This document shows, in pieces, positions 1 through 8,442 of a DNA stretch of 23,977 nucleotides. Below the pieces are notes generated by a model that saw only the letters and a program-made list of their open reading frames with translations, did no database searches and was not told where the DNA came from. The position numbers and the translations under genes were made by a program. The DNA is taken from NCBI GenBank assembly GCA_030669695.1, contig DAOVDC010000002.1:1-23977 (forward strand), in the 5' to 3' direction. Origin of the DNA: Candidatus Bathyarchaeota archaeon (lineage in GTDB: Archaea > Thermoproteota > Bathyarchaeia > Bathyarchaeales > Bathyarchaeaceae). Within the stretch, counting starts at the first letter, position 1. Every line of letters starts with the position of its first letter.

Positions 1-1653
1 GTAGCTATGGACGTTGGCGAATCTCAACTATTTACGACAATCGTCTCCGGTGGTATTTCGCCCTACACTTATAAGTGGTGTCTAAATGGAACAGCAGTTC
101 CTGACGCAATACATAGCAGCTGGACATTTACTCCAACTACCATGGGCTATTACCTGGTCCATCTGAGCGTGACAGATGATGTGAATATAAGCGTTGAATC
201 TGATATCGCTTCAGTAATTGTCAGAGGATGCCCCAAAGCGGCGTTCACTTATTCACCACTTTATCCATATATCAATGAGACCGTGACCTTCAACGCTTCA
301 GCTTCAACCCCAAACGGAGGTGTCATCTCCAATTATACTTGGTTTTTTGGTGATGGCAAATTCACTGTCGTAACCGATCCTGTTATAACTTATGCTTATG
401 CGGCTGAAGGAAACTACACGGTGACCCTAGTAGTAACTGACAGTGAAGGGCTTTTAGACAACACATCCAAAACCATAACCGTTTATTCGCCCGAGTTGCA
501 TTCTTCAGATTACAAAGCACACTATTTAGGCGAAGAGTTTCTCATTGATGTAGTTATCGTCAACGCCACCCATCTCTCCTCCTTTGAGTTCAAGCTAGGC
601 TATAACACAACACTCTTAGATGCCATCAACATCACAGAAGGACCCTTCCTCAAGAGCTTTGGAAGCACATCCACCACAATGGAAATACACGACCCAGAAA
701 GCTACGTATTGATAAACATTGCACTCTTAGCTTCTACACCTCCAGCTGACGGCAACGGAATACTAGCAACTATCAAATTCAAAGTCACATACGCAACCGT
801 TTACCCAGAGACCGTAGTATGCAATTTAGACCTGTACGATACAGAGCTTAATGATCCAGCAGATCAACTAATTCCTCACACAGTAGTTAATGGTTGGTAT
901 GATTTTGTTCCTCTTCCCCCACAGCCACCATGTATGGGCCCTGCGATTGACATCTACACCCAGAAACTCGACCCTTACGGTGGGAAGGGCCCAAACATGC
1001 CAAGTGATGCCTTCGGTCCTCAAGAGGAGGTCATCATCTATGCTTACGTGTCATATGATTGCGAACCAATACAAAACAAACTTGTGGTCTTCGAGGTGAA
1101 AAACCCCAGCCACGAACCTGTCATCTTCCGAACGGCCACCAGCAATGCGGAAGGCATCGCCACATCCAGCTTCAGAATACCTTGGGAAGCCAAAGACGCG
1201 GAATCTCTCTTCGGTGAATGGACCATTTACGGTTCGGTTGAAATTGGCGAGACAAAAGTTAATGACACTTGTACATTCAAGTTCGGTTGGCTCATAGAAA
1301 TAACCCAAGTAAGGACAGCCGATACATACGGTAGCCCTAAGAGCAGCTTCACAAAAGGCGAGCACATAAACTTCAACATAACCGTAAAGAACATAGCCTT
1401 CACCTCGAAAATCACCACATTCACCCTCGCAGTTTACGACGAATGCGACGTACCCATCGGGCATGTCGTGTTGCACGACTGGCTCATTTCACCCGGTACA
1501 ACCGAAATATTCATCATAGGCCTGCAGATTCCAAAATGGGCATATGTTGGCATAGGAACCGTATATGCTAACGCTTACACCGACTTGCCTCAACTCTATG
1601 GAACGCCATACTGCCCTGAGATATCAACAACATTTACGATTACGAAGCCGTAG
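1..1653 (+). CDS. Secreted PKD/cohesin-like multidomain protein, 5'-truncated by window edge
   Basis: The frame is open from base 1 (codons GTA GCT ATG), so the methionine at base 7 is probably internal and the N-terminus with any signal peptide lies outside. About 548 residues are visible. Counting from that Met, residues 1-70 are an Ig/PKD-like repeat (VSGGISPYTYKW, then FTPTTMGYYLVHLSVTD). Residues about 75-160 form a PKD domain with the hallmark WFFGDG and GNYTVTLVVTD. Residues about 161-297 resemble a cohesin fold (FEFKLGYNTTLLDAINI, GNGILATIKFKV). The rest is two more beta-rich Ig-like modules. Many N-x-S/T sequons suggest a glycosylated surface protein. No C-terminal membrane anchor is visible. 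PKD and cohesin domains mediate adhesion or assembly at archaeal cell surfaces; the ligand is unknown. The domain calls are by eye; the cohesin call is less certain than the PKD call. Confidence 0.85.
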   Translation, partial: VAMDVGESQLFTTIVSGGISPYTYKWCLNGTAVPDAIHSSWTFTPTTMGYYLVHLSVTDDVNISVESDIASVIVRGCPKAAFTYSPLYPYINETVTFNASASTPNGGVISNYTWFFGDGKFTVVTDPVITYAYAAEGNYTVTLVVTDSEGLLDNTSKTITVYSPELHSSDYKAHYLGEEFLIDVVIVNATHLSSFEFKLGYNTTLLDAINITEGPFLKSFGSTSTTMEIHDPESYVLINIALLASTPPADGNGILATIKFKVTYATVYPETVVCNLDLYDTELNDPADQLIPHTVVNGWYDFVPLPPQPPCMGPAIDIYTQKLDPYGGKGPNMPSDAFGPQEEVIIYAYVSYDCEPIQNKLVVFEVKNPSHEPVIFRTATSNAEGIATSSFRIPWEAKDAESLFGEWTIYGSVEIGETKVNDTCTFKFGWLIEITQVRTADTYGSPKSSFTKGEHINFNITVKNIAFTSKITTFTLAVYDECDVPIGHVVLHDWLISPGTTEIFIIGLQIPKWAYVGIGTVYANAYTDLPQLYGTPYCPEISTTFTITKP

Positions 1654-1713
1654 AACGCCCTTTTCACCGAACCACAGCTCATTGCTAAGAGAGCTCGAAA
1701 AATAGGGGTGCCA

Positions 1714-2145
1714 TTAGGAAGTAGAAGTTTTGCTCTGTCTCTTTGTATGTGTCACTGAATCCACTAGGTCTGCCACTTGCATCTGCGTGTGTTTCCAGAA
1801 GTCGTTTTCAAGCATGTCTAAGGCTTCTCGCTTCTTGGCTTCCCTAGATACGAGGTATCCTCCTCCGAACATCGTTGTTAAATATCCTGCTATCATTGAA
1901 GATGAAAAATATCCTCCTCTACTTCCAGCCGAAAACTCCACCGTAAAATCGTCTGGTTGACCTAGAATTTTTACGTCAATTTTTAACTTCAAATTCGGAA
2001 TTTTGCTAATTGCCTGAATCATATATCCTTCTTGCATCTTTTCAACCATAGTTTCAAAATCTATTTCATGAAAAAATGGTCTTATGCGTTCAGCAAGCGT
2101 ATTCAAATCCACATTCTTTTCAAGCCATTGGTTCTTCACTTTCAT
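1714..2145 (-). CDS. Conserved hypothetical protein (143 aa or slightly shorter)
   Basis: A soluble protein I do not recognise. The N-terminal half is mixed alpha/beta (IRPFFHEIDFETMVEKMQ, then KIPNLKLKIDVKILG). It is followed by a glycine-rich stretch (EFSAGSRGGYFSSSMIAGYL, FGGGYLVSREAKKREAL) that may be a small amphipathic or membrane-associated hairpin, then a charged C-terminus. The ATG at 2145 directly abuts a GAGGG box with no spacing. A GTG two codons downstream (2139) is spaced six bases from that box and may be the real start. It lies downstream of the ligase gene on the same strand, 96 bases away, and may be its own unit: an AT-rich TTAATTAT stretch sits about 25 bases upstream. Function unknown. 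Confidence 0.7.
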   Translation of the reverse strand: MKVKNQWLEKNVDLNTLAERIRPFFHEIDFETMVEKMQEGYMIQAISKIPNLKLKIDVKILGQPDDFTVEFSAGSRGGYFSSSMIAGYLTTMFGGGYLVSREAKKREALDMLENDFWKHTQMQVADLVDSVTHTKRQSKTSTS

Positions 2146-2241
2146 CCCTCATATTGAATTAGGATAATTAACCCATTTATTTTTGTTGTTGGATGCTTGA
2201 CCTTTAGCGCAGTTTGGGTTAGTGAGCAACTGATCATTGGG

Positions 2242-4002
2242 TTAACCAGCCACTTTTTTCAGTCGACTTTTATACATTTCAATGATTTCTTCAACGGATG
2301 TTGCGTCTTCAGCTGACTTGTCTAGCCGGTAATTTCCTGTGAACCGTGGGAACCTTATGGCCAGTCCGCTTCCTTTTCTAATAGCGTTCATAGCGCATAC
2401 ATGAATTGGGCTGAGTGTTATTTCGGCGCCTAGGGTTTCGATGACGACTTTTGGTTCAAACCATATGTCTGCCTTAAGCGTTGAATTAACTCTTGGGTGC
2501 CGATGTGGTATCTGATGTTTTTTCATCATTTTTGGGAGTTTTTTTAGGTCTTCGTCGGTGAATCCGGTTCCACATTTGGTGACTGTTTCAAACATATCTA
2601 TTTTGGGATTGTATGCGGTGAGAAGTAGAGCACCATATGTCCCTGCTCTTTTGCCCTTCCCATGAAATGCTCCTACTACTACTAGGTCGACGGTGTCAGT
2701 CATTTCGCTTTTATAGTCTCGTTTATATTTTATCCAGAGCCAGCCTCTTGCTCCTGCCTGATACACTGCGTCTTTGGTTACTGATTTGCAAATCAGTCCT
2801 TCGCATCCGCTCTCCACTGCTTTTTCGAAGAACCGCTCCAGTTCGTCTAGATCATCTGTGAATATGTAGTCTGCTACCTTGATGTGATCGCTTTGTTCAA
2901 TTATTTTTTCAAGATTTCGGCGTCGAATTGAGTATGGTTCTATTGTCAAGTCTTTTCCGTCAATATACAAAGCGTCGAACATGAAAAGGGAAATTGGGTA
3001 CTCTTCCATGGCTTCTTTGATGCCGTGTTTACGTCTTCGATGCATTAATTCTTGAAAGGGTCTCATTTCACCAGTGTCAGAATCAACTGCAACGCATTCT
3101 GCCTCAACGATTGCATTTTCTGCCTGAACGTGATTTCTAAGCAATTCACAGCTGTCAGGGTATTGATCTGTGATGTTTTCTAGTCGTCGAGAAAAGAGAG
3201 TGACTTGATCTCCTTTTTTGTGGGCCTGTATTCTCTCTCCGTCATATTTGAATTCAGCTATGCATTTTCCTCCAAGCTTTTCAAGGATTTCAATGGGTGC
3301 ACTTAGTCGTTCAGCCTGCATAGGTCTAATAGGTTCTCCGAGCGAAACTTCAAACTTTTTAACAGTTTCCATTCCTTGCTCTACAACTGTTTTCGCTACT
3401 CTACCCAAATCAGACGAAATGTTGTACGCCCGCTCCAAATATTTCCGAGCATCTTTTCCTCCGCCAAACGCAACAGCCAATGCATCAAGAACCGTCATGT
3501 CGGCAATTCCCAATCTCAGGCTGCCTGTGACTGTGCGAATGACATACTTTCCCTCTTTGGGAGTAGCATTTGCCAACAGACCGGTCAAAAGGCTTATCTT
3601 TAATTCAATAGACCCGGGGCCTTCAGTTTTTGCCATCTTATCTAGGTTTGCATATACTGTGTGAACGGTCAGTGGTTCTTGAAAAAACGTTCTTTGCGTT
3701 TTCTTTTCCAGAAATTTCTCGGTGGTCTCACCCAGATCTCCTGTTTTTTTCACATTTTCTTCAATTTCTTTTTCACTATAACCCGCTGCTTTGGCAACTG
3801 CACGTATAGCTAACTTTTCTGCGATCCCTATCTCAATTCCAACAAAGTCGGGATAGAGCTTCCCTTGTGTCAAGTAGACAACTTTGTCGATTAGGTCTTT
3901 AGGAGTTTGTTTGAGGAGCGTGACTAGGAGGTCTGTCATTTCCAGCCTTTTAGTTGTGGCTTCAATTTTTCCGTAGCCGTCTGCAATGAGTGAGTATCGC
4001 AA
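2242..4002 (-). CDS. lig: ATP-dependent DNA ligase
   Basis: Seals nicks in double-stranded DNA in replication and repair, through an enzyme-adenylate intermediate. At 586 residues it has the usual archaeal length. The N-terminal DNA-binding domain opens in the family style (YSLIADGYGKIEATTKRLEM). The adenylation motif is FKYDGER with the AMP-accepting lysine near residue 252. Later nucleotidyltransferase motifs include FSRRLENIT, EAECVAVD, FMFDALYIDG, EGLICKS and WLWIKYKRDY. The C-terminal OB domain contains RFPRFTG. The start is TTG at 4002. A TTTAATAT element lies about 35 bases upstream, so the leader would be very short, as is usual for archaeal promoters. All visible catalytic motifs are intact, so this is probably the replicative (Okazaki fragment) ligase. 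The assignment is secure. Confidence 0.97.
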   Translation of the reverse strand: MRYSLIADGYGKIEATTKRLEMTDLLVTLLKQTPKDLIDKVVYLTQGKLYPDFVGIEIGIAEKLAIRAVAKAAGYSEKEIEENVKKTGDLGETTEKFLEKKTQRTFFQEPLTVHTVYANLDKMAKTEGPGSIELKISLLTGLLANATPKEGKYVIRTVTGSLRLGIADMTVLDALAVAFGGGKDARKYLERAYNISSDLGRVAKTVVEQGMETVKKFEVSLGEPIRPMQAERLSAPIEILEKLGGKCIAEFKYDGERIQAHKKGDQVTLFSRRLENITDQYPDSCELLRNHVQAENAIVEAECVAVDSDTGEMRPFQELMHRRRKHGIKEAMEEYPISLFMFDALYIDGKDLTIEPYSIRRRNLEKIIEQSDHIKVADYIFTDDLDELERFFEKAVESGCEGLICKSVTKDAVYQAGARGWLWIKYKRDYKSEMTDTVDLVVVGAFHGKGKRAGTYGALLLTAYNPKIDMFETVTKCGTGFTDEDLKKLPKMMKKHQIPHRHPRVNSTLKADIWFEPKVVIETLGAEITLSPIHVCAMNAIRKGSGLAIRFPRFTGNYRLDKSAEDATSVEEIIEMYKSRLKKVAG

Positions 4003-4076
4003 ACGTTATCCCGCGTTAATAAGAGTGCGGAGAGATATTAAAGTTGAATGTTGAGGTGTTTGGAAGAGATTATAGC

Positions 4077-4388
4077 TTATTCTTTTGCTAAGAGTAACAG
4101 CCCGCCAAGGATGTTTATTGCACCAAGAAAACCTAGAAAAATGAAAAAGAGGACTTCAGAGCCGAGAAACAAGAATTGTGTACCTGTAGAAAGAGTGTAT
4201 AATGAGAGGATGAGAAATAGAATACCCACAGTGGCTACTAAGCGACCTAAGAGTCGTCCAAATTTTGCGGAAATTTTGAAAACATCGTAGCTTTCCAGTC
4301 CTGTGGTGTCTTTAAGAAGTTCCTCTTCTCCGCGTTTCAGAAGAGAGGTATCTACTAAAATCTCCTTTCTTTTTTTCTTCTTTGGCAT
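4077..4388 (-). CDS. Small two-helix membrane protein
   Basis: A 103-residue protein with a strongly basic N-terminus (MPKKKKRKEIL), a charged cytoplasmic stretch of about 45 residues, and two hydrophobic segments: about 49-68 (LVATVGILFLILSLYTL) and about 73-100 (FLFLGSEVLFFIFLGFLGAI). It ends in a lysine. The basic start and positive-inside bias suggest both termini face the cytoplasm. It lies between the APC permease and the ligase on the same strand, 79 bases after the former. A TTTTGATAAAAG element about 50 bases upstream of the ATG could be its own promoter. No catalytic motif is visible and I do not recognise a family. It resembles in style the two small membrane proteins at 5952-6435. 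Confidence 0.7.
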   Translation of the reverse strand: MPKKKKRKEILVDTSLLKRGEEELLKDTTGLESYDVFKISAKFGRLLGRLVATVGILFLILSLYTLSTGTQFLFLGSEVLFFIFLGFLGAINILGGLLLLAKE

Positions 4389-4467
4389 TTAGGTCAAAAT
4401 ATGATTATCTGAATTACAGTTAAAGTTTGCTTTTATCAAAAGAATCCTTCACGTGTTTGGATTTGCC

Positions 4468-5955
4468 TTAACCTTTGGATGCAATATTGAAGATACCAGC
4501 TAAAATGGAAATTATGCTGACAAAGATTAAGAAATAAAAGAGAATGGTTGCTAATTGTGGTGAGAAGGCTAATGGCAACGTAAATCCTGTTCCTGCCAGA
4601 TATGCCAAAAATGTTGTAAAGCCTCCTATCCCTAGGCTCATTCCTCCGAATGCGATGCGAATGCGGTGGTATCCTACCATTTTAACGTAGTATGCAAGCA
4701 GGCCTAAAGCTACGAGTCCGATGCCTAACGAAAATGCTCTTGGCTCGATAAATATGAGAAGGATGAGTGATACTAGGATTCCAGCGATAGGAGTGTATGG
4801 ATATAATGGAACCTTGAATGGTCGCTGCAGATACGGCTTTTTCACTCTAAGTTTCATAAGAGAAAGATTGACTAATGCAAACCCTAAAAGAGAAGCGAAT
4901 ACCGCAACAGAACCTACGAATTCTACGACTCCGGTTGCAGCAAATAAAATGTAAAAAATTGAACCGAAAATTATCACTATGTGAGGGGTTTTGAAACGTC
5001 TGTGAGTGGATAACAGAAATTTGGGTAAATATCCATCTCTACTCAATCCTCTAGTAATGCTTGATTGAACCATAATGGCTGTGCTTAAAGAAGATAACGC
5101 CGCAACTATTCCAGCAATCGTCAGTATTATTACTCCACCCTCTCCAAGAATCTTCTCCGCTGCTAAGGACAAAGGCAAAGCCGTTGGCGCAGCAATTTCT
5201 TCTAATGAAACAACGCTGATAGTCACGTATGCAATGCCGCAGTAAAGCACCATCAGCACGACAGCAGAGAGAATTATAGCCCTAGGAATGTTTTTTCCAG
5301 GCTTCTTTACCACAGCACCTCCCGCTGCTATCGCCCTCATCCCTAAAAACATAAGAAAAGTGTAGGTGACCGCTGCGACAAAATTCGATGACTCCCCTAG
5401 AGTGATTGGATAGAACAACTTCAGCTCTAAGCCATGCAAGATTCCGACTGCAATGAAGACAAGGAATACAGCTATGAACGCTATAACTATCAAAGCTCCC
5501 ATTTGCCTTGTTCCTCGAATACTCAACACTGTGAGAACAAGAATTATTGCAACAGCCACTAAGGCTACTAGCAGGGACCTGTCAACTGGAATAATGGCGG
5601 TTGGAACAAAATATAGAAAGTGGTACGCGAAGCCTAAGGCGGCCAATGCTGCGCCGAACACGTTGCTTATCCATCTGAGCCAGCCTGTTAGGAATGCTAA
5701 GAAACCGCCAAATGCTGCCTTCGCGTAGGAATATTCTCCACCAACTTCAGGAACGGCTGCTCCAAGTTCACAAAAACTGAGCATAGTCAACAGGTTGATT
5801 ATTCCACATACGAAAAGCACGAGGACTATAGTCGATCCAGCAAGATAAGTTGCGTAATTAAGGAGTACGAAGATTTCAATTCCTATAGCACCGCCTAACC
5901 CAATAATCACCGCTTGGAAGAGTCCTAGTTCCCTCGGCGCCTTGGATTTATTCAT
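4468..5955 (-). CDS. APC-superfamily amino acid/polyamine permease
   Basis: A 495-residue integral membrane protein with about 12-14 hydrophobic segments. It is a secondary transporter of the amino acid-polyamine-organocation superfamily. The family's glycine-rich first helix is clear (FQAVIIGLGGAIGIEIFVLL), followed by the conserved CELGAAVPEVGGEYSYA and FLTGWLRW of helices 2-3. The usual RGLSRDGYLPKF loop between later helices is also present. The substrate cannot be read from the sequence; amino acids, polyamines or amides are the family range. The ATG overlaps the stop of the upstream 81-residue gene (ATGA). This places it at the end of a translationally coupled unit with two small membrane proteins and a creatininase-family hydrolase. 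Import of that enzyme's substrate is a reasonable inference. Confidence 0.93.
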   Translation of the reverse strand: MNKSKAPRELGLFQAVIIGLGGAIGIEIFVLLNYATYLAGSTIVLVLFVCGIINLLTMLSFCELGAAVPEVGGEYSYAKAAFGGFLAFLTGWLRWISNVFGAALAALGFAYHFLYFVPTAIIPVDRSLLVALVAVAIILVLTVLSIRGTRQMGALIVIAFIAVFLVFIAVGILHGLELKLFYPITLGESSNFVAAVTYTFLMFLGMRAIAAGGAVVKKPGKNIPRAIILSAVVLMVLYCGIAYVTISVVSLEEIAAPTALPLSLAAEKILGEGGVIILTIAGIVAALSSLSTAIMVQSSITRGLSRDGYLPKFLLSTHRRFKTPHIVIIFGSIFYILFAATGVVEFVGSVAVFASLLGFALVNLSLMKLRVKKPYLQRPFKVPLYPYTPIAGILVSLILLIFIEPRAFSLGIGLVALGLLAYYVKMVGYHRIRIAFGGMSLGIGGFTTFLAYLAGTGFTLPLAFSPQLATILFYFLIFVSIISILAGIFNIASKG

Positions 5956-6197
5956 GAACCATTTTCTCCTTCCAACTCTAGTAGTTCGCGTATGAGAAAG
6001 AAGCCATTGAAAATGGAGATAAAACCAAAAACGAAAAGGAGAAGAAGGTAAACAGAAACATGTTCTGGGAGTATTTCTAAGTTGGCGCGAATATGCAAAA
6101 TGTTGTAGTAAAGGACGTAGGCGAAAACGATGGCTAAAGCGCCTATTACCTCTTGTGTTACGCCAAAGAATGTAACAACAAATTTTCTAATTTTCAT
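5952..6197 (-). CDS. Small membrane protein, 81 aa
   Basis: Two predicted transmembrane helices: about residues 8-30 (VVTFFGVTQEVIGALAIVFA) and about 48-68 (VYLLLLFVFGFISIFNGFFL). A hydrophilic loop lies between them and the tail is acidic (LLELEGENGS). An AGGTGA box precedes the ATG by seven bases. Its TGA stop overlaps the ATG of the APC permease, and the upstream 76-residue gene ends seven bases before its start. This spacing implies co-translation, so an accessory or small-subunit role for the permease is possible but not shown. I recognise no family motif. Confidence 0.75.
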   Translation of the reverse strand: MKIRKFVVTFFGVTQEVIGALAIVFAYVLYYNILHIRANLEILPEHVSVYLLLLFVFGFISIFNGFFLIRELLELEGENGS

Positions 6198-6204
6198 GAC
6201 AAAA

Positions 6205-6435
6205 TCACCTGAAGAGAAGGATAACTCCTGCTGCTATGTCACAAATGCTGACCGTCAACAATATCCACATAAATAGCATTTGATATTCAGACTCTACTGT
6301 AACACCAGCCATGTTGAAAAGTAATGCAACACCTATCAGAAGCATCCCCACCATTATAAGGAACCCACCTAAAGCTACAGCCACCTTGCTGAACCTTCGC
6401 GGTTTCGCAGTCAACTGAACATCAATCATCCTCAA
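6205..6435 (-). CDS. Small membrane protein, 76 aa
   Basis: Two hydrophobic segments: about 19-40 (VALGGFLIMVGMLLIGVALL) and about 54-74 (MLFMWILLTVSICDIAAGVI). A short basic N-terminus (TAKPRRFSK) precedes them. The frame opens with TTG at 6435, which overlaps the stop of the creatininase-family gene. An internal ATG two codons later (6429) is an equally possible start. It has the same two-helix layout as the next gene but no clear sequence match by eye. It belongs to the tight hydrolase - membrane protein - membrane protein - permease arrangement. Function unknown. Confidence 0.72.
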   Translation of the reverse strand: MRMIDVQLTAKPRRFSKVAVALGGFLIMVGMLLIGVALLFNMAGVTVESEYQMLFMWILLTVSICDIAAGVILLFR

Positions 6436-7208
6436 AGCTTGATTTCCATTTTGTCTAGTTCAGTTAACAGTTCTGCAAGTCGTTCAACAGCGAGTTTCCA
6501 AGCTTTCTCTCCCTTTTCTTTCGAAGCCTTTGTTGGATCGCCTATGACTCCTGTCTCGCTGATTTCTTTTGTTCGAAATCCCCAGTAAACCTGTGGGCCT
6601 TTCTCTTTCAATCCAATTTTCGTGTACTTTGACTTTGGAAGCGTAATCGTCGGTTTTTTAATTCTTTCAGTTACTACGAGTTCTTCACGGTTAGCAAGAG
6701 TTGTTGAAGTCTCGAATTCGCCAGCGTGTGCATCATACGATGTTTCAATAAATTTCTCAATGAAATCTGGGATCAAGCTTACCGTGTCAACAATCACGAA
6801 CGCGCCTGTATCCGCTTTTATACGTTGAACTGTTGCTTTTAATGCTGGTATGTTGCCACCGTGTCCATTTTCAAAAACGACTTTCTTAAACCCGTGCTTG
6901 ATGAAGCTAACTGCAACTTCGTACGCCAGTTGTTCCAGAGTGTGAGGATATAACGTCGCTGTTCCCGGAAAGTCCATGTGATGAAATGAAATTCCGTAAT
7001 AAATTGGTGGTGCTACCAAGGCGCAACCTGACTTCTCCGCTGCTCTTAGAGACAGCCAAAAGGCATCGTAGGCGTCTGTGTCTAAGGGCAGGTGCGGACC
7101 GTGTTGCTCGCAGCTTCCAACAGGAATCACCACAACATCATGACTTGACAAGAAGTCTTTGACATCCGGCCAAGTCAGTTCGCCTAGGTAAAATCTTCGC
7201 TTCTTCAT
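6432..7208 (-). CDS. Creatininase-family metal-dependent amidohydrolase
   Basis: A 258-residue enzyme of the creatinine amidohydrolase fold, which hydrolyses cyclic or linear amide bonds with a two-metal centre. The metal ligands of the family are all visible. They are E34 and H36 in GSCEQHGPHLPL, D45 in LDTDAY, H116 in ENGHGGN, and the acidic pair in DAHAGEFETS near residues 159-164. An AGGAGAAG ribosome binding site lies just before the ATG. Family members include creatininase, the archaeal FAPy deformylase ArfB of riboflavin/F420 synthesis, and the mycofactocin peptidase MftE, so the substrate is open. ArfB is a real alternative in an archaeon. Synteny with an APC permease and small membrane proteins points instead to an imported amide or lactam. 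The fold is certain; the substrate is not. Confidence 0.92.
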   Translation of the reverse strand: MKKRRFYLGELTWPDVKDFLSSHDVVVIPVGSCEQHGPHLPLDTDAYDAFWLSLRAAEKSGCALVAPPIYYGISFHHMDFPGTATLYPHTLEQLAYEVAVSFIKHGFKKVVFENGHGGNIPALKATVQRIKADTGAFVIVDTVSLIPDFIEKFIETSYDAHAGEFETSTTLANREELVVTERIKKPTITLPKSKYTKIGLKEKGPQVYWGFRTKEISETGVIGDPTKASKEKGEKAWKLAVERLAELLTELDKMEIKL

Positions 7209-7220
7209 AAGTTTCTTCTC

Positions 7221-7742
7221 CTAGAATGATTCATAATGAACTATTTCCCTTATAGACCGTTTTGGTGGAGCTTCCGGTTTCTCAGTCGGATGTCCAACCG
7301 GAATAATTACGACAGGTCTCACACCAGTAGGCGTGTTCAGCGCCTTTCTTACTCCCTCCTCGTGGAATGCACCGATCCAGCAAGTTCCAATCCCTAAGGC
7401 ATGGGCCGCGAGGAGAATGTTTTGTGCGGCCGCCGCCGTGTCTTGTAGACAATAAAGAGCTCTTCCCCGTTGGCCATATCTCCAGCTGGATCGTTCCTCA
7501 TTGGCACAGATGACGATAACTACTGGCGCCTCTTCGATGAACCTTTGGTCTAGTGCAGCTACTGACAGCTTTCGCTTTATCTTAGCATTTTTCACGATGA
7601 CGAATTCCCAAGGTTGAATGTTTCCAGCTGACGGAGCCAACCTTGCAGCATCTATCAGTTTCTCAATATTCTCTTCTGAAACTTCCTCTTTTGTATAGGT
7701 TCTGATGCTCCTTCTTTCTCTAATCACCTCAAACAGGTTCAA
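7221..7742 (-). CDS. Nitroreductase-family FMN oxidoreductase
   Basis: An FMN-dependent NAD(P)H oxidoreductase of the nitroreductase fold. The classic N-terminal FMN-binding motif is present (RERRSIRTYTKEEV, then APSAGNIQPWEFVIV). The central helix LQDTAAAAQNILLAAHALGI is followed by GTCWIGAF, and the C-terminus carries VVIIPVGHPTEKP. About 173 residues is normal. I chose TTG at 7742 because GAGGA sits eight bases upstream and the family signature begins right after it. An in-frame TTG at 7784 would add 14 residues and overlap the RAD55-like gene by 26 bases, but has no ribosome binding site. It lies 12 bases before the creatininase gene and is probably co-transcribed. The substrate is unknown. 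Confidence 0.93.
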   Translation of the reverse strand: MNLFEVIRERRSIRTYTKEEVSEENIEKLIDAARLAPSAGNIQPWEFVIVKNAKIKRKLSVAALDQRFIEEAPVVIVICANEERSSWRYGQRGRALYCLQDTAAAAQNILLAAHALGIGTCWIGAFHEEGVRKALNTPTGVRPVVIIPVGHPTEKPEAPPKRSIREIVHYESF

Positions 7743-7758
7743 GATTTTTTCCTCAGGG

Positions 7759-8442
7759 TTATGGTATTCGAACAGCTGTTTCAATGATTATTCCGTTTTT
7801 GGTTATGCTGAAAGGAATCAGCCTCGGTGCATAAACCGCTTTTCTCATTTTCTTTATTCGTATTCGTCTGTTGATCCCACCTGCAACCTTGTGTGCGGTT
7901 AATTCGATCACTCCATCAGCTAGGTGTTGCATGGTGATTTCTGTTTGGGGATCATGCATTCCTCGCGTGAGAAGTAAGAAGTGAATCCCACCATGTTTTC
8001 GTGTGTTGTCTAACAGCAACTCGATCGTATTGAGGACCGACTTGTACTCTTGGGTTAAAAGGAGGTAAGACAACGAGTCAATAATAGTCCAACATCCCTC
8101 TTTCAGTCTCATAGGTATTTCTTTTTGAAGAATTTGGAGAGCTTTTGAGGCGTGAACATCGATAAAGGTCCAGTGGACAGCTTTTTTTAAGGGTGAGACC
8201 GTCCAACCGAATGTTTCAAAATCTTCTGTTAGGGCGTCGGGTGACCTAAAGGTTGTGAAGTATGCGACCCTTCCTTCCTTGAGTGCATGGTGGTACATGA
8301 TTTGCTGAGCGAGAGTGTCGTTTCCAGAGCCTGGCTCTCCCAGCATTAAGATGACGCTCTTGTCGGGGAGACCACCTCCAAGAATTTCGTCTAACTGCAT
8401 TATCTGTGTTTTAACCAGTTTCATGGCGTTTTCCAGCTTCAT
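7759..8442 (-). CDS. RAD55/KaiC-like RecA-fold protein with degenerate Walker A
   Basis: A 227-residue single-domain RecA-fold protein of the archaeal KaiC/RAD55 group. The opening (LDEILGGGLPDKSVILMLGE) is typical. The P-loop reads GEPGSGNDT at residues 35-43, so the lysine and Ser/Thr of GKS/T are replaced by N41 and D42. The DNA reads this unambiguously. The Walker B-like strand is TIIDSLSYLLL near 119-129, and a later strand is GIHFLLLTRG. Loss of the P-loop lysine predicts poor or absent ATP hydrolysis, so a regulatory or scaffolding role is possible. ATG at 8442 follows an AATAATATT element about 25 bases upstream. It is the first gene of the minus-strand run that continues into the nitroreductase and hydrolase. 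Confidence 0.88.
   Translation of the reverse strand: MKLENAMKLVKTQIMQLDEILGGGLPDKSVILMLGEPGSGNDTLAQQIMYHHALKEGRVAYFTTFRSPDALTEDFETFGWTVSPLKKAVHWTFIDVHASKALQILQKEIPMRLKEGCWTIIDSLSYLLLTQEYKSVLNTIELLLDNTRKHGGIHFLLLTRGMHDPQTEITMQHLADGVIELTAHKVAGGINRRIRIKKMRKAVYAPRLIPFSITKNGIIIETAVRIP

Noticed and set aside
1051..1476. 141-codon minus-strand frame inside the PKD-domain gene
   Set aside because: Antisense to well-formed Ig-like domains; no start signal.
3218..3664. 148-codon plus-strand frame inside the DNA ligase gene
   Set aside because: Antisense to conserved ligase motifs, including the adenylation lysine; no supporting signals.
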